Positions 1 through 6,677 of a DNA stretch of 8,946 nucleotides are shown here, in pieces (the first letter of the stretch is position 1; every line of letters starts with the position of its first letter). Source of the stretch: Desulfuromonadales bacterium C00003068 (GTDB lineage: Bacteria; Desulfobacterota; Desulfuromonadia; Desulfuromonadales; Desulfuromonadaceae). Made by a program: the position numbers and the translations under genes. A model generated the notes under the pieces. The model saw only the letters and a program-made list of their open reading frames with translations. It was not told the DNA's origin and did not search any database. The DNA lies in NCBI GenBank assembly GCA_001751155.1, contig MAXR01000060.1, positions 4,813 through 13,758 on the forward strand, given 5' to 3'.

Positions 1-1974
1 CTCCCCTCGCCGCTCCCAGGTAAAAGTTACCTCTTCGTGTCGACCTTCACCGTTGTTGGTCAATTCATAATACTTTTCACCGTTATCGATAGTAATATAT
101 GAGGTAGATAGCTCATCTTCACTGTTTCGATTCAGATATTCAAGAGTAAGCAATCCACCAAAGAGGCTCTGTTCTAAACCAATCATCCATTCATCAACGT
201 AAGGGGTTTTTAACTGCGAAACACGAGCCCCCCTCTGCACAACAGAGCTATCGGCCCAATCAACAGGGATTTGGTTCTCATCCAAAACAATTTCATAAAC
301 ATATTTACCAGTCAACGGATCCTTAATAGATTTTCCATCAGCATCCTTCACCTTACTGCGACGAGATAAGTAGTTGTGTGGACCTTCTTTTTCTTCATTT
401 AGAGAATAAGTCAAAAAAGTTTTGCCGTAGTAACGGTTAGCACCAGCACTTAAGACCGTCCGCCCATCACCTCGAACATCATAAAAAACAGCAGCACGAG
501 CCGCATAATCCATATTCTTCATAAGGTCGTTATAACCGAGATGCAAGCCGGGCCTAAATGTAATGTTTTTTACTTTGATACTGTCTTCCAAGTAGAGATC
601 GAGCATTGTGATCTCCGCATCGGCATGATCCTGCAGATATTCCTTGCGATAATAGGCAACCTGTTCTCCCGCGACACAATATGGGTCACCTTCTTGGCAC
701 ACCGCATCTTCTGACTGCAACCAGCTGGTTATATTCGTTGTATCTTTGCGACGATAATCAGCTTCAGTTCTTTCGAAGGTCAGCCCCGTGACAACTTCAT
801 GGCTTGTTATGCCAATCACTAAGGGAACAAAAGTTAGATGACTGGCAAAAGTTAAGCTCTCCTGATCGTTATCAACATCACCATAGCCACCCTCTTGACT
901 AAAGTCAGCATAACCTTTCCCCCAACTCGTTGATGCAATGTTAGAGTCCCAAGCATAATAATTGGCTGGAGCCTGACGGCTATTTTCACTTTGCCGCCAA
1001 CCGAGGATACCCTCAACATTTCCAAAAGCTAACTGTTGTTTTACCTTCGCATTAAGGTTAAATCCACCTCCTTCATCGGTAAAACCACTGTCACGCGAAT
1101 TGAGAATAAAGCGTTCATCGGCATAGGGGGTCCAAATTGCCGTAATGCTTAAATCAATCGTATCGCTCGGCTGGAAGCGATATTTAACCAAAATATTCTC
1201 AGATTTTCGATACTGACTCTCTGTTTCTCCCAGTAGTCTTAACGGGATTTCGGAAGAACTTTGCGAATAGGCTAACAAAAAACCCATCTTGTCGTTAACG
1301 GGGACATCCAAGCTCACATCAGTATTGTACTTACGAAATTCAGGTTGACTGTCCGCACTCTCTGATGATTCAAAATTTTCACGATCCTGCCAATCAACAT
1401 GAAAAGATGACCACTCCGATCGTGTAGTTCGGTAGCCAAAGGAACCACTAAAAACATCACCGGGATTGCGTGTCTCCATCTCAACGATGCCACCAGTAAA
1501 GCCACTGTAGCGCGCCGAAATATTACTACGCTGAACCATGATGCGTTCAAGCAACGAACTATCGAGAAATAATTCTTGTGAATGACCTGGGACATCGTTT
1601 ATATGATAGGGGTTATCCGAAGTAGGATCAATCAAACTATTATTACTAATTCCATCAATCATGAAATTATTATCGTAAACTCGTCCACCAGAAATAGAAA
1701 TTTCGGCAGGTAATATTTCGCCACCTGTGAGCGACGAGTTATCTGATTCACTAAACTGAATTCCAGGTAATACTTTGAGAAGATCGGTAATGGCACCATC
1801 GCCCTGCGGCAAAGACTGTAATGTTTGGCGATCAAGGACTGAAGTACCAGCGGTTGTAATGGCAGATGAATCAACAACGGTAATTTCAGGTAAGCTGTTT
1901 TCAGAGAACGATTCTGCCCATAATGGTGCAGCAAAAAACAAACTCGGGACCAACAGTGTCAACAATAAACGCAT
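1..1974 (-). CDS. TonB-dependent outer-membrane receptor, N-terminal 658 residues (3' end beyond left edge)
   Basis: One uninterrupted frame of 658 codons runs from ATG at 1974-1972 to base 1 and is still open at the edge. Residues 1-20 form a signal peptide (Arg-2, a Leu/Phe-rich core, cleavage likely after LWA-20). A TonB-box-like PEITVV lies at 29-34. A plug domain follows with LLKVLPGIQF, ISISGGRVYDNNFMIDGIS and a YSGFTGGIVEMETRNPG end, which is the classic plug ending. After that come alternating beta-barrel strands with acidic and aromatic loops. The family takes up scarce ligands across the outer membrane using energy from TonB-ExbB-ExbD. The ligand cannot be read from the sequence: the plug is not obviously that of a known siderophore, haem or cobalamin receptor. 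Two cysteines (426 and 433) sit six residues apart in a likely barrel loop. The gene is monocistronic at its 5' end and divergent from the SulP gene. The start is supported by the signal peptide; in-frame GTG at 1977-1975 is an alternative. Confidence 0.93.
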   Translation of the reverse strand, partial: MRLLLTLLVPSLFFAAPLWAESFSENSLPEITVVDSSAITTAGTSVLDRQTLQSLPQGDGAITDLLKVLPGIQFSESDNSSLTGGEILPAEISISGGRVYDNNFMIDGISNNSLIDPTSDNPYHINDVPGHSQELFLDSSLLERIMVQRSNISARYSGFTGGIVEMETRNPGDVFSGSFGYRTTRSEWSSFHVDWQDRENFESSESADSQPEFRKYNTDVSLDVPVNDKMGFLLAYSQSSSEIPLRLLGETESQYRKSENILVKYRFQPSDTIDLSITAIWTPYADERFILNSRDSGFTDEGGGFNLNAKVKQQLAFGNVEGILGWRQSENSRQAPANYYAWDSNIASTSWGKGYADFSQEGGYGDVDNDQESLTFASHLTFVPLVIGITSHEVVTGLTFERTEADYRRKDTTNITSWLQSEDAVCQEGDPYCVAGEQVAYYRKEYLQDHADAEITMLDLYLEDSIKVKNITFRPGLHLGYNDLMKNMDYAARAAVFYDVRGDGRTVLSAGANRYYGKTFLTYSLNEEKEGPHNYLSRRSKVKDADGKSIKDPLTGKYVYEIVLDENQIPVDWADSSVVQRGARVSQLKTPYVDEWMIGLEQSLFGGLLTLEYLNRNSEDELSTSYITIDNGEKYYELTNNGEGRHEEVTFTWERRGE

Positions 1975-1985
1975 CACCCCCCCAT
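1972..1985 (-). promoter_or_regulatory. G7 tract with overlapping three-codon upstream ORF at the receptor start
   Basis: Reading the minus strand, an ATG at 1985-1983 runs into a tract of seven G (1983-1977) and stops at a TGA (1976-1974) that shares its A with the receptor start codon. The leader therefore encodes Met-Gly-Gly-stop in a TGATG arrangement. The G tract is also the only purine-rich element close to the receptor ATG, so it may act as the ribosome-binding site. With eight G instead of seven, the upstream ATG would fuse in frame to the receptor as Met-Gly-Gly-Val-Met. Whether this tract varies in nature is unknown. Confidence 0.5.
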
Positions 1986-2018
1986 TATTTTAATTAATTC
2001 CTAAATCTCGCTTTTACC

Positions 2019-2047
2019 TGTATACATTATCAAGATTATTTTTACAA
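2019..2047 (-). promoter_or_regulatory. Candidate sigma-70 promoter for the left TonB-dependent receptor
   Basis: On the minus strand TTGTAA (2047-2042) is followed after 17 bases by TATACA (2024-2019). Each box matches four of six consensus bases. The predicted transcript start is near 2012, leaving a leader of about 38 bases before the ATG at 1974. It is the best-spaced pair in the gap, but AT-rich DNA makes chance matches common. Confidence 0.4.
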
Positions 2048-2090
2048 ACTAGATGTTATTTTGACAAAACGAACTTGCAAAAAAAACCAT

Positions 2091-2119
2091 TTCAAGGCAA
2101 TGTATTCAGTTGATTTAAT
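2091..2119 (+). promoter_or_regulatory. Candidate promoter for the SulP transporter gene
   Basis: TTCAAG (2091-2096), 17 bases, then TTTAAT (2114-2119). The -10 box matches five of six consensus bases and the -35 box only three. A perfect TTGACA lies further upstream at 2061-2066, but no acceptable -10 box sits 16-18 bases downstream of it. The predicted start near 2126 would give a leader of about 65 bases. Confidence 0.3.
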
Positions 2120-2174
2120 ATGACTAACATTCAACTAGCCATATCATCAGGCTCGCTAACCTTCTAATGACTTC

Positions 2175-2180
2175 GAGGAG
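2175..2180 (+). promoter_or_regulatory. Ribosome-binding site that selects the SulP start at 2191
   Basis: GAGGAG at 2175-2180 lies ten bases before ATG 2191. It falls downstream of the other in-frame ATG at 2167, which has no Shine-Dalgarno-like sequence in front of it. This favours the 2191 start and removes eight residues (MTSRRTCF) from the longest possible protein. Confidence 0.65.
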
Positions 2181-2190
2181 AACCTGTTTC

Positions 2191-3600
2191 ATGCCCGCAG
2201 CCGTAGACCGTACACAGCCTTGCGAAAAGAACAACCCAAGTGCCGAGATCATTCATAATATCATTATTGGCTTAACGGTTAGTTTTGTCGCCTTAAGTCT
2301 TGGCGCCGCCCTTGGAATCCTATCGGGACGCGGTGCCTTTGCGGGGATGATTTCAGCGGGACTTATTGCTCTAATCACCTCACTATTGGGTGGAACACGC
2401 ATTCAATGTTCAGGGCCAACAGCGCCAATGAGTGCCGTAAGTGCAGTGGTGGTTGCCAGCGCGCATGAACATATCATGTCGACGGCTGGGATGAATGTTG
2501 ATCAATTCATTAATAGCGTTTTTCTCCTCAGCGGCATTCTCCTTTTGGTCATGGCGATATTTCGCCTTGGTCGCTTTATCGCCTGGGTCCCCAATGTTGT
2601 TATCTCAGGATTTATGAGTGGCATTGCGCTCCTGATCTGGATCAGCCAAATTCAATCCATCTTTGGTTGGAGTGGTCACCACGCATTAACTGGTGAAACA
2701 TGGCAAAACCTTGTTATTGCCATCATAACAGTTGCCCTCATTTTCACCCTTGGCCCCATCTTGCGCCGAGTCATTGGTCCCGTAGCCCACTATCTGCCTC
2801 CTACCCTTGTTGCCATTGTCATTATGACCTGTGCTACTCTGGCCTTAAATCTTGGCATTGAGCGTGTGCAATTAACCGGTAGCCTTAGCAGTTGGAGCGA
2901 TGCAACTGCATTGCTGCACAATCAAATTCCAACCAGCTTTACAATGGCTTCATTCTTTAAAGCATTTCCCTTTGCTCTACAGCTCGCCCTACTCTGCTAT
3001 CTTGATACATTGCTGACATCACTCGTCATTGACCGTATGGGTGGTGAGACAACACGTCAGGATCGCGAATTAGCGGCCCAAGGTATCGCCAACAGTGCGA
3101 TTGCATTCATTGGTGGAATTCCAGGGGCACAGGCTACTATCCGTTCGGTGCTCATGCTAAAAGAAAAAGCGTCATTGCGACTCGCTGGCATTATGGTGGG
3201 AATTTTTGTACTCGTTGAGATTATTTTATTTCAAGATTTAATCAACCAAATCCCTAAAGCAGTATTTGTTGGCGTATTGATTAAGGTTGGCTACGATGTT
3301 TTTGATTTTAAGCCACTACAGATCTATCTAGCTGAGTTGATGCACCAACGCCATGAACTGCTGCATAACTTTTTCAACAACCACGCTGATGAAAAAATCT
3401 TTGTCACCAACCGTGAGATATTAATGATCACTGGCACAGCGGCAATTACAGTTTTCGTTAACCTCAACGTTGCCGTCGTTGTATTCACCCTGTTTTACTA
3501 TTTCCATAACAAGGTGGCCTTTCGCCACAACCCAATGCGTGACCTAGTGCCAGTTGAAGAGACTGAGGCATTTGATATTCACCATTACGACAAACCCTAA
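2191..3600 (+). CDS. SulP/SLC26-family inorganic anion transporter lacking a STAS domain
   Basis: This is an inner-membrane carrier of 469 residues from ATG 2191, or 477 from ATG 2167. The SulP family moves sulfate, bicarbonate, dicarboxylates or related anions, usually with H+ or Na+. Family hallmarks are GGTRIQCSGPTAPM (SGPTAPM at 74-80), a conserved block with DTLLTSLVIDRMGG and ELAAQGIAN, and GGIPGAQATIRS from about 308. The rest is a run of hydrophobic helices. After the last helix (to about 440) only about 30 polar residues remain, whereas most family members carry a C-terminal STAS domain of roughly 100 residues. A charged stretch rich in His and Asn (about 378-408) sits before the last helices and looks longer than in typical members. 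The substrate cannot be assigned. The gene is divergent from the left receptor and converges on the MFS gene with a 13-bp gap and no hairpin terminator between them. Confidence 0.9.
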   Translation: MPAAVDRTQPCEKNNPSAEIIHNIIIGLTVSFVALSLGAALGILSGRGAFAGMISAGLIALITSLLGGTRIQCSGPTAPMSAVSAVVVASAHEHIMSTAGMNVDQFINSVFLLSGILLLVMAIFRLGRFIAWVPNVVISGFMSGIALLIWISQIQSIFGWSGHHALTGETWQNLVIAIITVALIFTLGPILRRVIGPVAHYLPPTLVAIVIMTCATLALNLGIERVQLTGSLSSWSDATALLHNQIPTSFTMASFFKAFPFALQLALLCYLDTLLTSLVIDRMGGETTRQDRELAAQGIANSAIAFIGGIPGAQATIRSVLMLKEKASLRLAGIMVGIFVLVEIILFQDLINQIPKAVFVGVLIKVGYDVFDFKPLQIYLAELMHQRHELLHNFFNNHADEKIFVTNREILMITGTAAITVFVNLNVAVVVFTLFYYFHNKVAFRHNPMRDLVPVEETEAFDIHHYDKP

Positions 3601-3613
3601 ACGAGATAGATAA

Positions 3614-4759
3614 TTACGCTATTTTCGGTACCCGTATCCACTGAACGGCCAAAAAGGAGATCGCACTCATCACGGCTCCGGCAATGAATGGTATCCGATA
3701 ATCGACCATCCATAATGCGCCACCAATCACTGGCATCACTACCGCAGCGATATGATTAATGGTGAACGCTACAGCCATACTCGGCGCAATGTCTTGAGGA
3801 TCAGCCACTTTTTGAAAATAGGTTCGAATGGCTATCGCAAAATTAAAAAAGATATGATCAACAACGTATAAAATCATGACGACTGTTAACGAATTGGCAA
3901 AAGCATAACCACAGAAAACCAAAATCAAACTGCTATATTCAAGAGATAAGACGCGGCGCTCACCAAAACGGACAATAGCGCGGCCAATCAGTGGACTAAG
4001 GAAATAGTTAATCACATTGTTGACCACAAACAGCGCAGCAATTTGGGTAACACTGCAATTGAATTCCTTAACCAATAGAAAAACCGCAAAAGCGATAAAA
4101 ATTTGTCGCCGCGCCCCAGCCATACAAGTCAAAAAATAAAACAAACCATATTTACGCCGCAAAACAAGGTGACGATGCTGAACAACAACAGCTTTACTCA
4201 CAGGATTTTGAAATAATCCCCAGCACCCAACCGCAATGACAATCACCCCGATTACGATAAAAATAGTCCGGTATTCAAAAAAGTACCCAAGACAGAACAC
4301 CAAAGAGCCAACAACAATATTTACCGCTGCAGCAAGACTTTTCAAGCGACCGAACACATGCGGCGCTTGATGTGTATCAAAATATTGAAGGGTTAAGGAT
4401 TGATTGGTAGTTTCATAGTAGTGAAAACCAAAACTTATGATCAATGTGGATAGTATTAATCCGCTATAGCTGGGGAGAAAACCGGTAACAATACTACCAA
4501 TTCCAACGGTTACAATCGATAGAGCAGCCAGTCGATGCTCCTTAATAATGAGCAACACATAAATAATCAGTAGAGCGAGAAGTCCGGGGATCTCTCGTAC
4601 AGAACCAATGACACCAATCTGCTGGCCATTTAAACCTGCCATATCGACAGCAAAATTATTAAATAAGATCATCCATGCCTGCAATCCTGTCCCTGAGGCT
4701 ATCGTTAGGATAACCAAAAAGCGCAACATCGCTGGTTGACCAAAATTATCTTTCATCAT
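3614..4759 (-). CDS. Major facilitator superfamily transporter, last gene of the three-gene operon
   Basis: A 381-residue, almost wholly hydrophobic protein with about twelve predicted inner-membrane helices, the usual MFS size. An MFS motif-A-like loop, GRAIVRFGERR, lies at 259-269 in the second half. The first-half loop departs from motif A, while the second helix carries an Arg-Glu pair followed by Pro-Gly (55-59), so this is not one of the well-known drug or sugar porter types. Substrate and direction are unknown; drug, metabolite or metalloid export are all possible. The ATG at 4759-4757 overlaps the stop of the preceding gene (ATGA), which implies translational coupling. A second ATG follows directly at 4756 and has slightly better spacing from the G-rich stretch upstream. 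The gene ends 13 bp from the opposing SulP stop codon. Confidence 0.88.
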   Translation of the reverse strand: MMKDNFGQPAMLRFLVILTIASGTGLQAWMILFNNFAVDMAGLNGQQIGVIGSVREIPGLLALLIIYVLLIIKEHRLAALSIVTVGIGSIVTGFLPSYSGLILSTLIISFGFHYYETTNQSLTLQYFDTHQAPHVFGRLKSLAAAVNIVVGSLVFCLGYFFEYRTIFIVIGVIVIAVGCWGLFQNPVSKAVVVQHRHLVLRRKYGLFYFLTCMAGARRQIFIAFAVFLLVKEFNCSVTQIAALFVVNNVINYFLSPLIGRAIVRFGERRVLSLEYSSLILVFCGYAFANSLTVVMILYVVDHIFFNFAIAIRTYFQKVADPQDIAPSMAVAFTINHIAAVVMPVIGGALWMVDYRIPFIAGAVMSAISFLAVQWIRVPKIA

Positions 4760-5532
4760 TCCCCCACGCAGCGTGTTCCATGGATGGAAACACCACCAAA
4801 AAATGTATCACTACCACCAAAGAGTGGAATTCGTTTTTCATCACAATAAAACATCAACTCTGTCACACCTCCTGGGAGGCAGGGTTCGTCAGAACTAATC
4901 AGGCATTGCCACGTGTTCTGCACCTCATTATAACGGTTCACCTTAATACGCAGGTTAGCGCCACCATCTCGATGAAACACCAAAAAATCATATCGCAATC
5001 CGATAGCAAGGGGGTGCGAGGTATCAGATAAAAAGGTGAACAACGCGCTGAGGAAATCACCAACCACCCTCTCCCCAATAATGGAGGTAGCGACCTGACA
5101 GTAACGCATTGTTTCTACAACGTTCCCGCCCCACAATCGTTCAGCGACAACAACAGTGGAACGCTCATCAAAACTCAATTTCCACCCATATTGGATACGT
5201 TGACCGTTATGGTTTATCTGTGTTTGTTGCAGATGAGTTAAGGATGTCACGCGGCCACAAGAATCTAGCCGCACAAGTGACTCATAGTATTGATGTCGAT
5301 CACCATGGAACCAACCGACAAACCCTTGGCCGTGGCCTTGTAATATGATGCGGTAAAGATCTGGAGTCAGTTGTGGCTCAACGGTCAATGAGAGCTTCGC
5401 AACAGAATCTAGCCATAAAAAAGAACAATTAAAACACCACTGCTTTGTTTCATTAAATATACTGGGTGCCACAGCTAGGGCATTATTTGAAAGAAAAATA
5501 ATGACCCCAACTAGGATAATGACCCTTTTCAT
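4756..5532 (-). CDS. Exported, cysteine-rich DUF3108-like protein
   Basis: 258 residues. Residues 1-20 are a Sec signal peptide (MKR, hydrophobic core, cleavage after NALA-20) with no lipobox, so the mature protein is probably periplasmic. The mature part has eight cysteines (33, 36, 92, 145, 210, 218, 230, 255), including a CxxC at 33-36. The pattern recalls DUF3108 proteins: a beta-rich start resembling WLDSVAKLSLTVEP, then YRIILQGHGQGFVGW, a YESLVRLDSCG segment, and later DFLSALFTFL followed by the IGLRYDFLVF block. Family function is not well established. The high cysteine count, which I do not recall as typical of DUF3108, suggests disulfides or metal binding. The gene overlaps its neighbours by four bases on both sides (ATGA at 5532-5529 and 4759-4756). 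No clear Shine-Dalgarno precedes it, so translation probably depends on coupling. Exported-protein assignment is firm; the family assignment is moderate. Confidence 0.72.
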   Translation of the reverse strand: MKRVIILVGVIIFLSNNALAVAPSIFNETKQWCFNCSFLWLDSVAKLSLTVEPQLTPDLYRIILQGHGQGFVGWFHGDRHQYYESLVRLDSCGRVTSLTHLQQTQINHNGQRIQYGWKLSFDERSTVVVAERLWGGNVVETMRYCQVATSIIGERVVGDFLSALFTFLSDTSHPLAIGLRYDFLVFHRDGGANLRIKVNRYNEVQNTWQCLISSDEPCLPGGVTELMFYCDEKRIPLFGGSDTFFGGVSIHGTRCVGE

Positions 5533-6473
5533 CGAAGAATAAGCAGGGTAATAAACGTCACATAACTCAATAAAAGAACCGCACCTTTTAGTCGTGTCAC
5601 TTCAAACCGATACCAACATAAAGGGATCAACGCAAAACTAAAAAGGAGCACAATGGGCAATTCAAATCGTAAAACAGAGGGATCGACAGCGATCGGTTGA
5701 AACAACGGGCACAATCCAAGAACAAACAAAATATTAAAAATATTACTACCAATCACATTGCCAATACTGATGTCCATTTGACCTTTGGCAGCACTCATCA
5801 ATGATGCCGCAAGCTCGGGCAAGCTGGTGCCTAAGGCGACAATTGTCATGCCGATGAATAATTCAGACAGTCCGATTGAACGAGCAATGGTCACAGCAGA
5901 TGAAACCATCCAATTTGCACCAAGGCCTAAGCCTATAATCCCACCAACAATATACAAAACATCACGACCACGATGACCCTGCTCCGTTGCAACAACATGT
6001 TCGGGTGTATCAGGGTCCGCTCCAGTATTACGAGCATAACGAATACAGTAGAGGATAAAGAAAACGAGCAGGATCAGCAAAATAGCCGCATCGGTCAATC
6101 CAAGCTGTCCATCTAAACACATGACGTACAAGACAACCGTTATACCGACCATAAATGGCAGTTCACGCCGCAAAAGGCCACGAGGAACCTTTAACGGCAA
6201 GACCAAAGCCGAAACACCCAGAATCAAACCTATGTTCGCAATGTTAGATCCAACGATATTACCAACGGCAATCGCTGATGAACCTTTTCCTACCGCTAAT
6301 AATGACACCATTAACTCTGGCATACTCGTAGCGAAGGATACAATCGTCATGCCAATAATCAGTGGTCTAACCCCAAACGAAAGAGCTAAACGTGAGCTAC
6401 CATCGACTAAAAAATCAGCACCATAATAGAGAACAACTAAGCCAACAAAAAAGACCAAAACCGAAACGGCCAT
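5529..6473 (-). CDS. CaCA-family Na+/Ca2+-exchanger-like protein (YrbG type)
   Basis: A 314-residue inner-membrane antiporter, close to the length of E. coli YrbG. It shows the internal duplication that defines the family. Repeat 1 has GMTIVSFATSMPE (41-53) and GNIVGSNIAN (71-80); repeat 2 has GMTIVALGTSLPE (208-220) and GNVIGSNIFN (238-247). Glu-53 and Glu-220 occupy the ion-binding glutamate positions known from archaeal and animal exchangers. A hydrophilic linker at about 147-171 separates the halves. Members usually exchange Ca2+ for Na+ or H+ across the inner membrane; the actual ion here is unproven. A strong AAGGAG (6484-6479) lies five bases before the ATG. This is the first gene of the operon, and its TGA overlaps the next ATG. 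Two candidate promoters lie upstream, one interlocked with the promoter of the divergent ArsR gene. Confidence 0.93.
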   Translation of the reverse strand: MAVSVLVFFVGLVVLYYGADFLVDGSSRLALSFGVRPLIIGMTIVSFATSMPELMVSLLAVGKGSSAIAVGNIVGSNIANIGLILGVSALVLPLKVPRGLLRRELPFMVGITVVLYVMCLDGQLGLTDAAILLILLVFFILYCIRYARNTGADPDTPEHVVATEQGHRGRDVLYIVGGIIGLGLGANWMVSSAVTIARSIGLSELFIGMTIVALGTSLPELAASLMSAAKGQMDISIGNVIGSNIFNILFVLGLCPLFQPIAVDPSVLRFELPIVLLFSFALIPLCWYRFEVTRLKGAVLLLSYVTFITLLILR

Positions 6474-6523
6474 AAAAACTCCTTAAGACAAAAACAAACT
6501 GGTAGCCCAACAAAACAGGCTAA

Positions 6524-6552
6524 ACGATACTCACAAGCACTTGAAAAGGCAA
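6524..6552 (-). promoter_or_regulatory. Weak proximal promoter candidate for the exchanger operon
   Basis: TTGCCT (6552-6547), 17 bases, then TATCGT (6529-6524) on the minus strand, each matching four of six consensus bases. It would start transcription near 6517 with a leader of about 44 bases. It is less convincing than the distal candidate at 6583-6612 and could be a chance match. Confidence 0.25.
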
Positions 6553-6572
6553 GAGAAATGGAGATTTCACTC

Positions 6573-6601
6573 TTGACGTAATATTATAGTTGATCTATAT
6601 T
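6573..6601 (+). promoter_or_regulatory. Strong sigma-70-type promoter for the ArsR gene
   Basis: TTGACG (6573-6578), 17 bases, then TATATT (6596-6601). Each box matches five of six consensus bases at the optimal spacing. The predicted start near 6608 gives a leader of about 70 bases before the ATG at 6678. The element overlaps the opposing operon promoter and a tandem TATATTCA repeat. Confidence 0.6.
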
Positions 6602-6612
6602 CATATATTCAA
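6583..6612 (-). promoter_or_regulatory. Distal promoter for the exchanger-DUF3108-MFS operon
   Basis: On the minus strand TTGAAT (6612-6607), 18 bases, then a perfect TATAAT (6588-6583). The predicted start near 6576 gives a leader of about 103 bases. Its -10 box lies inside the spacer of the ArsR promoter, and its -35 box lies just downstream of the ArsR -10 box, so RNA polymerase could not occupy both promoters at once. Confidence 0.5.
6596..6611. repeat. Tandem direct repeat TATATTCA x2 over the divergent promoters
   Basis: Two perfect, adjacent copies of the 8-mer TATATTCA occupy 6596-6603 and 6604-6611. The first copy contains the ArsR -10 box; the second covers the predicted ArsR transcript start and part of the operon -35 box. 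ArsR-family operators are usually inverted repeats, so a direct repeat may mark another factor or be incidental AT-rich DNA. Confidence 0.45.
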
Positions 6613-6624
6613 TTTTCAAATATA
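6604..6624. promoter_or_regulatory. Candidate ArsR-type operator, TATATT-N9-AATATA
   Basis: A six-base inverted repeat (6604-6609 with 6619-6624) separated by nine bases spans the predicted ArsR transcript start and the operon -35 box. Size and position suit a winged-helix dimer repressing both promoters. The arms are pure A/T in AT-rich DNA, so a chance match is quite possible. Confidence 0.3.
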
Positions 6625-6677
6625 AACAACTGCTTATATAACGATAAACAAATAATATATTAATAAGGACATCATCC

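Noticed and set aside
1775..1993. Plus-strand open frame opposite the start of the left receptor
   Set aside because: It lies wholly antisense to a convincing signal peptide and plug coding region, has no recognisable domain, and lacks a good ribosome-binding site.
2019..2041. Possible Fur box (ATTATC and ATTATT stretches) near the left receptor promoter
   Set aside because: The match to the GATAAT-repeat or 7-1-7 consensus is poor beyond one heptamer, and AT-rich DNA produces such hits by chance.
2167..2190. Longer SulP reading frame starting at ATG 2167
   Set aside because: There is no ribosome-binding site before it, whereas GAGGAG lies properly before ATG 2191. The extra eight residues show no family similarity that I can recognise.
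5785..6426. Two plus-strand open frames opposite the exchanger repeats
   Set aside because: Both mirror the two internal alpha-repeats of the exchanger on the other strand and encode nothing recognisable.
6474..6677. Riboswitch or small RNA in the operon leader
   Set aside because: No conserved riboswitch core or stable GC-rich hairpin was found; the region is mostly A/T with promoter elements.
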